Shown here: piece after piece, positions 1 through 9,105 of the stretch
Position numbering within the stretch: position 1 is the stretch's first letter
Layout: each line of letters starts with the position of its first letter
Assembly (NCBI GenBank): GCA_024692105.1
Contig: JAILMZ010000152.1
Location: 1 to 55,383 of the forward strand
Source of the DNA: Saccharofermentans sp.
GTDB taxonomy: Bacteria; Bacillota_A; Clostridia; Saccharofermentanales; Saccharofermentanaceae
Length of the DNA stretch: 55,383 nucleotides
Reading direction: 5' to 3'
Notes under the pieces: model-generated
What the model was told of the DNA's origin: nothing
Seen by the model: the letters and a program-made list of their open reading frames with translations, nothing else
The model's database searches: none
Made by a program: the position numbers and the translations under genes

Positions 1-1
1 C

Positions 2-3000
2 GTTACAGGTACAAGTTATGTCGGCGGAGCGATTGGCGATATGCAGTCAGCTGTTGGAGAGTCTTTAGCTTCTGGATCTGATACTATTACGGCGAATGTA
101 ACCGGTTCTGTAACGGGTACCGGAGAATATGTTGGCGGAGCGATCGGGCGAGTCAACGCAAGTATAAACGGAAATATCATAGCTTCTGTAAACTCACCTA
201 TCACCGGCCACGACTATGTAGGAGGTCTTATAGGGCAATATGCAGGCGGTACATTTAACGGAACTATAAACAACAATACATTCAATCCGATCTCTGTTTC
301 GGGAACAAGCAATGTCGGAGGCATAATCGGAAACTTCTCGAACGGAACCCTTAATGGAGGGATTAACAATATAACATATAATTCAATTTCTGTTTCGGGA
401 ACAAACAACAATGTCGGAGGCATAATCGGAAGCTTCTCGAACGGAACCATTAATGGAGGAATAAGTGCGATAATTAACTCATCTTCTGTTACAGGGACAT
501 CCGGTATCGGCGGTGCAATCGGAAGTATGACAGGGGGAACGTTGAACGCAGGCGTAACCGTTGAGTTAAATTCTACCTCTGTCAAAGGTCGTTCAGCGAT
601 TGGTGGTGCAGTCGGAGATTTCTCAGGTGGATCGATTAATGGAGGCAGTGTAACAGTAGCGATTAATAACGGAACAATAATTGGTGATGCAACAAATGAG
701 AGCCGGTGCATTAACGCAGGAGGCGCAATCGGTCAAATGACATCGAGTGCAAAAGTCGGCAATGGGAAGGTTGCTGTTACTATAGAAGGTTCAGGCGTGG
801 TTAATGCCGGAGGTACTGACGGAAACACAAGTACCGGAGTAGGTGGCGCGATAGGAGTACTCGGTAGTAGTGGCGGTGGAGTTAATCCGGTTTTTGGAAA
901 TGCAAATGAGAATGAACTTATTAGTTACATATCCGTATATTGTGAGTCCCCTGACGCGAGTGTCATCTCAGCATCATCTCCTGTCGGAGGCGCTGTTGGT
1001 ACGATGTTAAGCGGATCAATATATAGAAGTTATTCAACTGTAGCAGTAAGCGGACAGGATTATGTCGGTGGCTTTATTGGAAATATGGTTGCAGGACGAG
1101 TAGATCACACATATGTAGGGGGACATACTATAGATGGGGGACACTACAGCGACGATTCGTTGAATGTCACCGGTCGCACTTATGTTGGTGGATTTATCGG
1201 CTATGCAGGATCAGGAGTCGCGACTACAGATTATATAAAGATGTGTTATTCTACGGCATCTGTCGGCGGATCGAGTTTTGTCGGTGGATTCATCGGAAGA
1301 TCTGATATTACTGCGAATGATGTGTTCAATGCAACATATTGTACAGGTCTTGTTTGCGATCTGTCGGGATCAAATGATAGTAGTATTGGAGCGTATGCAG
1401 GTTATATTGCGTATGCTGACTCATTTAACACTGCTAACTATGGCAATAAAGTCCTTAGAGGAATAAATGTTGTCAATGAAGTTGAGAGATGGGGCATTTC
1501 CGGTAACAGCATACCTGTTGCTGCAAATCGACTGAATTTTGCTCCTTATACAGAAACAGAATTTGGGCCTCAATACATAAGGGCAAACAATCCTAATTGT
1601 ATTTATAATGGACACCCTTTTGATTCGAACCTGCCCAACGGTTCAAACAGCTATCCCTACCGCTGCTATCTTTGTGTACAGTTAACTGGAGACATCTATC
1701 GTGGCGAGCATTATGGGGACTGGCCGATTGTTGGAGAATCATCATTGGAGGACATCACTTCTGCCTCATTGACGATTACTATGGAAGATGTAGTACACGG
1801 ACCATATACCAATGGTTCTATGTCGGATATTACTTTGCCTTATAGATATGGTTCTGCAATTACTATACCTGGTGCTTTTACAATTACATTGTCTGATGGA
1901 ACTGTTCTTAACAGTGAGAATTATGAAATTTTCTATGATAATAATACTTATGCCTCAGATACGGCCAAGGTTACCGCATATGGAATTAGAAGGCAACGTT
2001 ATATAGGATCTGTTGAAGTCGGGTTTACGATAACTCCAATCATGTTTAACGATCAGGAGTTTACAGTTGATGACGCACAACGCGAATTCACGTTTGCTCT
2101 TGATAACGGAGATCAAATGAGAGTAACAATAAATAACCTTGCCAGTGACAATCAATATGTTTGCAACGGTAATGATACTAATAGTAACAGGCCCGGAGTT
2201 ACGCTGACTTATATAAATAATGGAACTCCCACCAACATACCTGCCACCGATTATACCGTTACTTATACCGGGAACAATATATTTAGTGGTGATGCAACGA
2301 TTACTATAGCCGGTAATGGAACAAGATGGAGCAACACCAGCACAGTAATAGTTAATTATCATATAAGAAGTCCGTTGGTAACGCTTCATACCAACTATGA
2401 TGCTGATACAGAGACTACATTGCCAGTCCAGTTTAATACTGCTCTGACGGCTGCTTCTGAGTATAGCGAGCCTGTAAGAGAGGGTTATACACTTAATGAC
2501 TGGTACATGGATGGAGACTGCACGCAGGTCTTTACGGGTGTAGTTAAGTCAGATTTAACCTTGTACGCAGGCTGGACAATCATACCTGCTACTGCACCGA
2601 CGATAGATCCTATTACGCATGATGAAGATGGACATACGATATCGGTAATGGCTCAGACTATTGAAGGTCAAGAACTTACATATCAGTGGTATTTCAACAC
2701 AAGTAATACTACTGAAGGCGGAACAGCAATAGATGGTGCGACCGAAGAAACATATGATTATAGCGGGACAGCAACTGAAGCAGGCACATATTACTATTAT
2801 TGTGTTGTAACTGCGACACGTACTGATAATGGAGAATCTGCATATAAAGCATCAGATGTGATTTCGGTAACTGTATCGGGTACCGACCCGACAGATACTA
2901 CGGATCCAACTGATCCAACGGATCCAACGGATTCGACAGATCCTACGGAGACGACAAACACTTCCGAAACTTCGGCTGAATCGACAGAGCCTACTGAAAG

Positions 3001-3091
3001 CACGGCTGGTTCGAACGTCTCGCAGACGGATGCGCTGCCTGCTGAAACGACGCCGACAGAGCAGGAGCCTGAGCAGTCGCAGGAAGGTTGA
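2..3091 (+). CDS. GLUG-repeat surface protein, 5' end missing
   Basis: The reading frame is open from base 2, so the gene begins before the window. About the first 450 residues are GLUG-like repeats, with recurring YVGGAIG, VGGIIG and VGGFIG cores every 40-60 residues. A middle region of beta-rich text follows, then an InlB/Listeria-Bacteroides-type repeat (near residue 800: EGYTLNDWYMDGDC and LYAGWT), and an immunoglobulin-like segment with a YQWY core. The tail is a low-complexity linker of TDPTDPTDPTDS and TTET type. There is no LPXTG sorting signal or C-terminal membrane segment, so the mode of surface attachment is unclear. GLUG and InlB-type repeats are known from secreted adhesins. It sits just upstream of the pilus operon but has its own terminator, so a link to the pilus is only inference. 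Confidence 0.75.
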   Translation, partial: VTGTSYVGGAIGDMQSAVGESLASGSDTITANVTGSVTGTGEYVGGAIGRVNASINGNIIASVNSPITGHDYVGGLIGQYAGGTFNGTINNNTFNPISVSGTSNVGGIIGNFSNGTLNGGINNITYNSISVSGTNNNVGGIIGSFSNGTINGGISAIINSSSVTGTSGIGGAIGSMTGGTLNAGVTVELNSTSVKGRSAIGGAVGDFSGGSINGGSVTVAINNGTIIGDATNESRCINAGGAIGQMTSSAKVGNGKVAVTIEGSGVVNAGGTDGNTSTGVGGAIGVLGSSGGGVNPVFGNANENELISYISVYCESPDASVISASSPVGGAVGTMLSGSIYRSYSTVAVSGQDYVGGFIGNMVAGRVDHTYVGGHTIDGGHYSDDSLNVTGRTYVGGFIGYAGSGVATTDYIKMCYSTASVGGSSFVGGFIGRSDITANDVFNATYCTGLVCDLSGSNDSSIGAYAGYIAYADSFNTANYGNKVLRGINVVNEVERWGISGNSIPVAANRLNFAPYTETEFGPQYIRANNPNCIYNGHPFDSNLPNGSNSYPYRCYLCVQLTGDIYRGEHYGDWPIVGESSLEDITSASLTITMEDVVHGPYTNGSMSDITLPYRYGSAITIPGAFTITLSDGTVLNSENYEIFYDNNTYASDTAKVTAYGIRRQRYIGSVEVGFTITPIMFNDQEFTVDDAQREFTFALDNGDQMRVTINNLASDNQYVCNGNDTNSNRPGVTLTYINNGTPTNIPATDYTVTYTGNNIFSGDATITIAGNGTRWSNTSTVIVNYHIRSPLVTLHTNYDADTETTLPVQFNTALTAASEYSEPVREGYTLNDWYMDGDCTQVFTGVVKSDLTLYAGWTIIPATAPTIDPITHDEDGHTISVMAQTIEGQELTYQWYFNTSNTTEGGTAIDGATEETYDYSGTATEAGTYYYYCVVTATRTDNGESAYKASDVISVTVSGTDPTDTTDPTDPTDPTDSTDPTETTNTSETSAESTEPTESTAGSNVSQTDALPAETTPTEQEPEQSQEG

Positions 3092-3108
3092 GATTAAGGT
3101 AATTGGAT

Positions 3109-3136
3109 GGGGGCAGCTTATCTGCCCCCGTTTTTT
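3109..3136 (+). terminator. Rho-independent terminator after the GLUG protein
   Basis: An 8-bp stem GGGGGCAG/CTGCCCCC with a CTTAT loop is followed by a T run. It begins 17 bases after the stop codon and separates the adhesin from the pilus operon. Confidence 0.9.
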
Positions 3137-3190
3137 GCCTTAAATGCACATGCTGTAATACTTTAGTCACCTTTTTAACAATATTTTTAT

Positions 3191-3219
3191 TTGACACTTA
3201 TAATTGGCAAGTTTAAAGT
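3191..3219 (+). promoter_or_regulatory. Probable sigma-A promoter of the pilus assembly operon
   Basis: TTGACA at 3191-3196 is followed after exactly 17 bases by TAAAGT at 3214-3219. A perfect tandem 10-mer (GTCGTATTGT twice, 3231-3250) lies just downstream, around or after the expected start of transcription, and could be a regulator site. Confidence 0.55.
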
Positions 3220-3277
3220 TTATTTAACAAGTCGTATTGTGTCGTATTGTCTTTAACGGTACAAAGTAGGGGGCAAA

Positions 3278-3784
3278 TTGTCAGATAATACTAACGACAA
3301 CAGATCCGGAAAGGAATTTGTGGAGGGGACTCAGTTCTATAGAGATCGCGGTGCCTCGGTCGTGCTACGCAATGCAATCATTGTATTTATATCAATCATA
3401 ATCCTGTCATGTTTTGCCCTCTGGGCTTATGTTGATTCCGGTGCGCGTCAGGCGTATAAAGAAGCACGCGACATCCGTAACGCTCTTCGTGCAGTCGGAA
3501 CGGAATACTACGGCGGGATGGTATCTATCTATGATCCCTCCAGCAGGGACGGAATGGTTAGAGGTGCTGCGGAGCGTGTGGCACAGCTTTCAGGAAGATC
3601 CGGAAAGGTTACCCTTTACGCCTGGGACGATGAGCACAATATGCCGTTAAGCTTTGAGTATCAGAAGGGCTCATATATTGTTGTCTATACCAATTCGAAC
3701 GAATACGGCAATAGTACTCTCGTGATGGAGGGTGACTTCGAAGTAGACTACTCTTTCAGGATCTTGAGATTCGAGGCTGAGTGA
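3278..3784 (+). CDS. Single-pass membrane protein heading the type IV pilus operon
   Basis: I do not recognise a named family. The protein has 168 residues, with a polar N-terminus, one membrane helix at about residues 31-52, and then a helix (DSGARQAYKEARDIRNALRA) that resembles the alpha-helical spine following the membrane part of pilins, plus a beta-rich C-terminal half. It lacks a prepilin leader, so it would not be cut by prepilin peptidase. The start is a TTG preceded by AGGGGG at 3268-3273; no ATG fits better. It is the first gene after the promoter at 3191 and lies 50 bases before pilC, so it is inferred to be a pilus assembly or pilus-associated component. Confidence 0.6.
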   Translation: MSDNTNDNRSGKEFVEGTQFYRDRGASVVLRNAIIVFISIIILSCFALWAYVDSGARQAYKEARDIRNALRAVGTEYYGGMVSIYDPSSRDGMVRGAAERVAQLSGRSGKVTLYAWDDEHNMPLSFEYQKGSYIVVYTNSNEYGNSTLVMEGDFEVDYSFRILRFEAE

Positions 3785-3834
3785 GATAGGGATAAGGGAA
3801 GAAAGAAGAGAATAGGAGAAGGAAGGAAACGCGA

Positions 3835-5031
3835 ATGCCGGAATACAGATATCAAGCACAGGACAGTAAAGGCAAGATAACGACGGGTAAAGCGGAAGCC
3901 GCTGACATGGCGGATCTTCAGAGGCGTTTCCATGACTCCGGGCTCCTTCTTCTTGATGCTAAACCCATAGTAAAACAGATGAATCTGAAGGTTTTGAAGA
4001 AACCGCAGCTTGCGGACTTCTGCCGTCAACTCGGAACTTTAACGAAAGCAGGTGTTACGCTCGTAAAAGCTATCGAGATAGTTTCTAATGATGAGGCTGT
4101 TACTGATTATGAGAGGCAGCTTTATATAAGGCTTCGTGACCGTATAGTACAAGGTATCGCGCTGTCAAACGCGATGGAGGAATTGGATCCGGCGTTTCCG
4201 CCTCTTCTCATCTTCATGATAAGGGCAGCAGAGACTTCCGGTACTCTTGATACCACATGTTTGCGTCTTGCCGATATGTACACGAGCGAGGCTCAAATGG
4301 AGCAGACCGCGAAAAACTCGCTTACTTATCCTAAGATCCTGTCGGTGCTCATCGTGGCTGTTGTTGCTATCCTTTTCGGATATGTGCTGCCGCAGTTTGA
4401 GGACATGTTCTCGTCGATGCCGTCGCTTCCAATCACGACGAGGATCCTTATGGGCATCTCGAATTTTGTGGCGACCAAATGGTATATCCTTATCATTGCC
4501 GTCATCCTTATAGTTGTTTTCGGAAGGATAATTAAGAAGATCCCGATAGTTGCGTACAACATCGATAAGATCAAGTGTAAGGGTAAGTGGGGCAAGCTTA
4601 TGAAGGTAATCTACTCTGCCAGATTTGCCCGCACCATGAGCTCTTTGTATTCGTCGGGTATCCCGATCTACAACTGTATACAGATTTCGCGCGGAACCAT
4701 AGGCAACAAGTACATCGAGGCACAGTTCGACGAGGTCGAGAGACAGGTCTCGGGTGGATCTTCGGTATCGAGCTCGATCCAAAATGTCGACGGCTTCGTA
4801 AGCAAGCTTCCGTCAACGATCAAGATCGGTGAAGAGACAGGTATGTTAGGACCTATGCTCGAGTCCGTAGCGAATGATTTGGACTTCTATTCCAGACAGG
4901 CGCTCCTGCGTCTGACCTCATATATTGAACCTGTAATGATCGTAGTAATGGCAGTGATAGTTGGCTTCATCATGATCTCCATAATCCAGCCGATCTATCA
5001 GTCCTACTCAACTATCGGCGCAGGCTCGTAA
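3835..5031 (+). CDS. pilC: Type IV pilus inner-membrane platform protein PilC (GspF family)
   Basis: The 398 residues match the usual length of PilC/GspF proteins. The N-terminus MPEYRYQAQDSKGK is typical. Two duplicated T2SSF domains are visible: the first begins near FCRQLGTLTKAGVTLVKAIEI (about residues 60-185) and the second near FARTMSSLYSSGIPIYNCIQI (about 260-385). Three membrane segments lie at about 165-190, 205-230 and 365-390. In the family this protein anchors the PilB and PilT motors and transmits their motion to the growing pilus. It is second in the operon, and its stop is 18 bases before the pilM-like gene. The start ATG follows GGAAGG. Confidence 0.93.
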   Translation: MPEYRYQAQDSKGKITTGKAEAADMADLQRRFHDSGLLLLDAKPIVKQMNLKVLKKPQLADFCRQLGTLTKAGVTLVKAIEIVSNDEAVTDYERQLYIRLRDRIVQGIALSNAMEELDPAFPPLLIFMIRAAETSGTLDTTCLRLADMYTSEAQMEQTAKNSLTYPKILSVLIVAVVAILFGYVLPQFEDMFSSMPSLPITTRILMGISNFVATKWYILIIAVILIVVFGRIIKKIPIVAYNIDKIKCKGKWGKLMKVIYSARFARTMSSLYSSGIPIYNCIQISRGTIGNKYIEAQFDEVERQVSGGSSVSSSIQNVDGFVSKLPSTIKIGEETGMLGPMLESVANDLDFYSRQALLRLTSYIEPVMIVVMAVIVGFIMISIIQPIYQSYSTIGAGS

Positions 5032-5049
5032 AGAAAGGAAACCATACAA

Positions 5050-6531
5050 ATGTCTGAAGTAGTATTTCTGTCAAATACCAACATACAGATAGCTGTCGGC
5101 ACTCCGACATCGGGCGGTGTCAAAGTAAGCAAGCTGTATCAGGCTCCTCTTCCCGAGGGTGCTGTGCTTAACGGCGTCGTTATGGATAAGGACTTAGTCA
5201 TCCAGACCATCAAGACTGCATGGCAGATGAATAAGATACCGAAGTCTGAAGTGACGCTCATTATCAACAGTCCGCAGCTTAGAGCTTCGCATGTGGATGC
5301 TCCGATTCTGAAGGACAAGAAGACAACGGAATTCATCGCAAGAGAGACGGCCGATTCCGAGTATGGCAGATTCCAAAATCCTATCACCGGCTGGTATGTT
5401 GTATCGAAGGATACCAAGACAAAGACCCAGAATGTAGTCTATGAGACGGCTGAAGAGGTCTTCGTAAAGACTTATGTTGATATATTTGAGAAGGCCGGGC
5501 TTAAACTTAGATCCATACATAACGGCGTACAGCTCGCAGTACAGTATTTTACGAAGGCGTCTTCAGGAAAGACCTTGATCTATATGATTATGGATGGTAC
5601 GTCTCTCGTTACTATCTTCTTTGCAGAGGGTAAGTACTACTACGATTCTACGTCTCGTATATTCTCCGAAGTAGGAACGCCTGAGTTTGCCCGTGAGATA
5701 TATCAGTCTATTTCCTCTATAAGGCAGTTCATATCTGCTCAGCATCTGACGGAAACTGTAAGTGATGTCGTGTTTGCAGGTCTGACGCAGCCTCAGGTCT
5801 CAAGTCTTGCAAATGATATTTTGAACATAGACAGCCAGGTGGATATCTCACTTGTGCAGGCACCGCAGGGAACATCAATATCCGAAGGAAATGCGGCTTT
5901 CCCGTTCTATGTTTATCCTATCGCGGGTATAAAGAAGCTTGATGAGCGACTTCCTATCATGAAGGCAAGCCGCCAGAACAAAGCGGTCAGATCCGGCAAT
6001 TCCGGAATGATCAAGGTGATTGCATTTTTCGCGATCATACTTGCAATAGCAGGTATTGCTTTCGGTATCGTTATGGCTATCAAAGCCTCGAAAAAGGCTG
6101 AGCTAAAGAAGATCGAGGACTACATCAACGATCCCGAGGTCATAGCTTCGGTTGCCGAGTATGATGCTATGTATAACAACATGGCAGAGATGGGTACGAT
6201 CCAGGGCGGAGTAAATCTGCTGATTGAAGATATTAATTCCTATCCTATACCGGATTCGACAGTTAATCAGAAGATAAACGAGGCTGCTTTGGCGCATGAT
6301 GTTACAGGAGAATTTGTCTCGTACAGTGCGAGCACAGGAGTATTCACCATAACGGCATCATCACCTGAAGTTGACGATATCAATATGTTTATCGCTGATC
6401 TTATGGCGATGGACATCTTTGAGAGCGTCGACTATACGGGATATACGCATTCGACCGACGGCTCCTCATGGCAGATCAACGTCGTCTGCACACTTGCGGC
6501 ACGAGATACCGCTGAGCAGGAGGTGAACTGA
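5050..6531 (+). CDS. PilM/PilN-like fused pilus alignment protein
   Basis: The first ~300 of 493 residues look like the actin-fold cytoplasmic protein PilM: an N-terminal strand hugging nucleotide, IMDGTSLVTIFFAEG as the second phosphate-like loop, and the PilM-style EVFVKTYVDIFEKAGLKLRSI. A basic stretch, a membrane helix at about 317-340 and a ~150-residue periplasmic-type domain with coiled start follow, which is the architecture of PilN. In most bacteria PilM and PilN are separate proteins joined through the PilN N-terminus; here one polypeptide seems to do both jobs. The gene is flanked by pilC and the PilO-like gene, with 1 base before the latter. The domain assignment is by pattern, so the exact boundary is uncertain. 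Confidence 0.75.
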   Translation: MSEVVFLSNTNIQIAVGTPTSGGVKVSKLYQAPLPEGAVLNGVVMDKDLVIQTIKTAWQMNKIPKSEVTLIINSPQLRASHVDAPILKDKKTTEFIARETADSEYGRFQNPITGWYVVSKDTKTKTQNVVYETAEEVFVKTYVDIFEKAGLKLRSIHNGVQLAVQYFTKASSGKTLIYMIMDGTSLVTIFFAEGKYYYDSTSRIFSEVGTPEFAREIYQSISSIRQFISAQHLTETVSDVVFAGLTQPQVSSLANDILNIDSQVDISLVQAPQGTSISEGNAAFPFYVYPIAGIKKLDERLPIMKASRQNKAVRSGNSGMIKVIAFFAIILAIAGIAFGIVMAIKASKKAELKKIEDYINDPEVIASVAEYDAMYNNMAEMGTIQGGVNLLIEDINSYPIPDSTVNQKINEAALAHDVTGEFVSYSASTGVFTITASSPEVDDINMFIADLMAMDIFESVDYTGYTHSTDGSSWQINVVCTLAARDTAEQEVN

Positions 6532-6532
6532 T

Positions 6533-7414
6533 ATGGCAAAGTTCGAGACTAACCTAAATCAGAAGGATAAGGCTACGATAGTCGGTCTGCTTGCTTTCGT
6601 GGGAGTGTTCATGTTTGTATGGTTCGGCATAAGGCCTGCCATCAATGACATCAAATCACTGAATGACGACATAGATCATGCGCAGACAATAGAAGCACAG
6701 TACAGGAACAAGATAATCAATCTTGCAAGTGCAGAGGCGATTTACGACAGATCCGTGACAGATCTTAATGAGTCCACTGAAGAGTTCTATGAGAAGATGC
6801 CAAGCTCAAGTATCGATCGCATGATGACAAGTTATGTTTTGGGATTCGGGTTATATCCTGAGGATCTGTATATCACGATGCCGTCGGGTCCTGTTGAGGA
6901 GACTCCTTACATCTATTCTCAGGCTATGGAGAGACAGGTTAGTGCCATCGTAGAGTCAGTGGCACCTACACCTACACCGACAGTGGTATCTACCGGATTG
7001 TCAGGAAGTTCGGCTTCTTCTGAAGAGTCAAGCTCGGATACTAACAGCTTCGCCGCTGATACTCAGGTAGACAGTCTCCTTACACCATATACCGATGCAA
7101 TGAATTCGGCTATATCGACACAGTCTTCCGGTATCGAGGCTGTCGATATTACTATGGTAATGACAGGATCTCCCGAAGTGTGTCAGGCTCTTATTGATGA
7201 TCTTTGTACGAAGCCGTCAGTCAGATTAACGGGCTTCATCTGGTCCAAGTTGGAACAGATCGAGCAGTTCAATGAAGAGACAGGTGAGACAGTGCTTGTA
7301 GATTCGGATATGGTAAGACTTCAAGTCGACCTGAGACTATACATGGCGGACATCACTGACTACGAGGCATCAGTTGCCGAAGCGGTTGAAGCTGCGGCTG
7401 TCACAGAGGAGTAA
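6533..7414 (+). CDS. PilO-like pilus assembly protein
   Basis: The 293 residues have a short cytoplasmic start (MAKFETNLNQKDKATIVG), one membrane helix at about 16-36, a coiled coil (about 40-90) and a C-terminal mixed alpha/beta domain. That is the layout of PilO, which pairs with PilN outside the membrane. A low-complexity Ser/Thr/Pro linker (about 145-175) splits the outer domain, which is unusual for PilO. The ATG lies 1 base after the stop of the PilM/N fusion, and pilB starts 5 bases after its own stop, so translation is probably coupled. The call rests mainly on topology and gene order. Confidence 0.7.
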   Translation: MAKFETNLNQKDKATIVGLLAFVGVFMFVWFGIRPAINDIKSLNDDIDHAQTIEAQYRNKIINLASAEAIYDRSVTDLNESTEEFYEKMPSSSIDRMMTSYVLGFGLYPEDLYITMPSGPVEETPYIYSQAMERQVSAIVESVAPTPTPTVVSTGLSGSSASSEESSSDTNSFAADTQVDSLLTPYTDAMNSAISTQSSGIEAVDITMVMTGSPEVCQALIDDLCTKPSVRLTGFIWSKLEQIEQFNEETGETVLVDSDMVRLQVDLRLYMADITDYEASVAEAVEAAAVTEE

Positions 7415-7419
7415 AGGAT

Positions 7420-9105
7420 ATGGCAGATAATTCAAAGATTCGTATAGGAGATCTGATGGTCACGGCGGGCTATATCACCGAGGACCAGCTTAAGGAAGCT
7501 CTTTCAATACAGAAGCAACAGGGCGGCAAGAGAATAGGTCAGACTTTGATCGATCTGGGTTACGTTACCGAAGTCCAGATGCTTATGGCGCTTGCTGACA
7601 GACTTGATATGCAGCTTATCGATATCGCATCCTACCAGATTGATTCGGAAACTGTTAAGCTCATTCCGAAGCAGATGGCAGAGCAATATCTGATGCTTCC
7701 CATCGAGCAGGACAGCGGCGTAGTTATAGTAGCCGTTAACGATCCTTTGAACCTGTATGCGATCGAGGATATCAGGCAGACTATCGGTATGCCCGTAAAG
7801 ACGGTGATCGCAGAAGAGCAGCCTTTGAAGGATGCCATCGACTATCAGTATGCAGGTATCAAGGCCAAATTGGCGGCCGAGAATGCGAATGCAAATACGA
7901 CTGGCATGAACATCGATGAACTTGTTATCGATACTTCTGCAGGTGCTGATGACGCACCTATCATCAATCTTGTTAACTCGCTTCTCGATAAGGCTTTCCA
8001 GGATAACGCTTCCGATATTCATATCGAGCCCTTCGAGACAAACGTAGTAGTAAGAATGCGTATCGACGGTACGCTTATCGATTACATCACTTTGCAGAAG
8101 AATGTTCAGGACTCACTTGTTGCCCGTATCAAGATCATGGGTGACATGGACATTGCAGAGCGCCGTATCCCGCAGGACGGACACTTCCGTGTCAGGATTC
8201 AGGGGCAGATCGTAAATATCCGTGTAAATGTCATTCCGACCGTATTCGGCGAGAAGGTCGTTATGAGACTTATCTTGTCGGCGGTAAACATCGACAACAA
8301 CACTACCTTTGGTATGGATGAGGATTCTTACAAGAAGTTTTCGAACATGCTCATGTCACCTAACGGACTTATCTATATCACGGGTCCTACGGGCTCCGGT
8401 AAGTCCACGACTTTGTATATGGCTCTCGCTTCGCTGTCACAGAAGCCTATTAACATAAGCACTATCGAGGACCCTGTAGAGAAAAACCTTCCAAGGTTGA
8501 ATCAGGTACAGGTGCATCCTACTGCAGGACTTACCTTCGAGGTTGGCCTTCGTGCTCTTATGCGTCAGGACCCCGATGTCATCATGGTAGGTGAGACACG
8601 TGATGCCGAGACTGCTGCCATCTCAATAAGAGCTGCTGTAACTGGACACCTCGTCCTCTCGACATTGCACACGAACGATGCGGCTTCTACTATCGTAAGA
8701 CTCATCGATATCGGTGCCGAGCCTTACATGCTCTCATCTGCACTGGTAGGTGTCGTAGCACAAAGACTCATGCGTAAGGTTTGTCCTTATTGCGCACGCG
8801 AAGAGGGCCTTACCGAGAGGCAGATCGAGTTCGTCGGCTACGATATCCCTCATGCCAAGAAGGCGGTCGGATGCAGTCAATGTCACGGTTCCGGATACCT
8901 GGGACGTACCGCGATACATGAAGTGCTCGCTGTAGATAAGACCATGCGTAAGATGATCGCAGACGGCGCTGAGGCTGAAGAAATGAAAGCATATGCCATT
9001 AAGAACCAGAACATGCAGACGCTTCGCATGGCTGCCTTAAAGCTGGTCGAAAAGGGTATCACAACCATGGAAGAACTAGAGCGCGTTGCTTACAATGACG
9101 ACTGA
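7420..9105 (+). CDS. pilB: Type IV pilus extension ATPase PilB with tandem MshEN-type c-di-GMP-binding motifs
   Basis: The 561 residues form a full GspE/PilB ATPase. The N-terminal domain carries two copies of the MshEN pattern 30 residues apart: RIGDLMVTAGYITEDQL from residue 8 and RIGQTLIDLGYVTEVQM from residue 38. The ATPase core shows Walker A GPTGSGKST (about 326-334), an Asp box around STIEDPVE, Walker B MVGETRDAETA, and a His box LVLSTLHTNDA. A four-cysteine zinc site (CPYC and CSQC) follows at about 449-488, as in PilB/GspE. The protein drives pilus extension. The two MshEN motifs suggest direct c-di-GMP control; a phosphodiesterase gene lies 4 kb downstream. Confidence 0.95.
   Translation: MADNSKIRIGDLMVTAGYITEDQLKEALSIQKQQGGKRIGQTLIDLGYVTEVQMLMALADRLDMQLIDIASYQIDSETVKLIPKQMAEQYLMLPIEQDSGVVIVAVNDPLNLYAIEDIRQTIGMPVKTVIAEEQPLKDAIDYQYAGIKAKLAAENANANTTGMNIDELVIDTSAGADDAPIINLVNSLLDKAFQDNASDIHIEPFETNVVVRMRIDGTLIDYITLQKNVQDSLVARIKIMGDMDIAERRIPQDGHFRVRIQGQIVNIRVNVIPTVFGEKVVMRLILSAVNIDNNTTFGMDEDSYKKFSNMLMSPNGLIYITGPTGSGKSTTLYMALASLSQKPINISTIEDPVEKNLPRLNQVQVHPTAGLTFEVGLRALMRQDPDVIMVGETRDAETAAISIRAAVTGHLVLSTLHTNDAASTIVRLIDIGAEPYMLSSALVGVVAQRLMRKVCPYCAREEGLTERQIEFVGYDIPHAKKAVGCSQCHGSGYLGRTAIHEVLAVDKTMRKMIADGAEAEEMKAYAIKNQNMQTLRMAALKLVEKGITTMEELERVAYNDD

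Noticed and set aside
3231..3250. Tandem GTCGTATTGT as a CRISPR-like or attachment repeat
   Set aside because: Only two copies, directly adjacent with no spacer, within a promoter region; a regulator site is the simpler reading.
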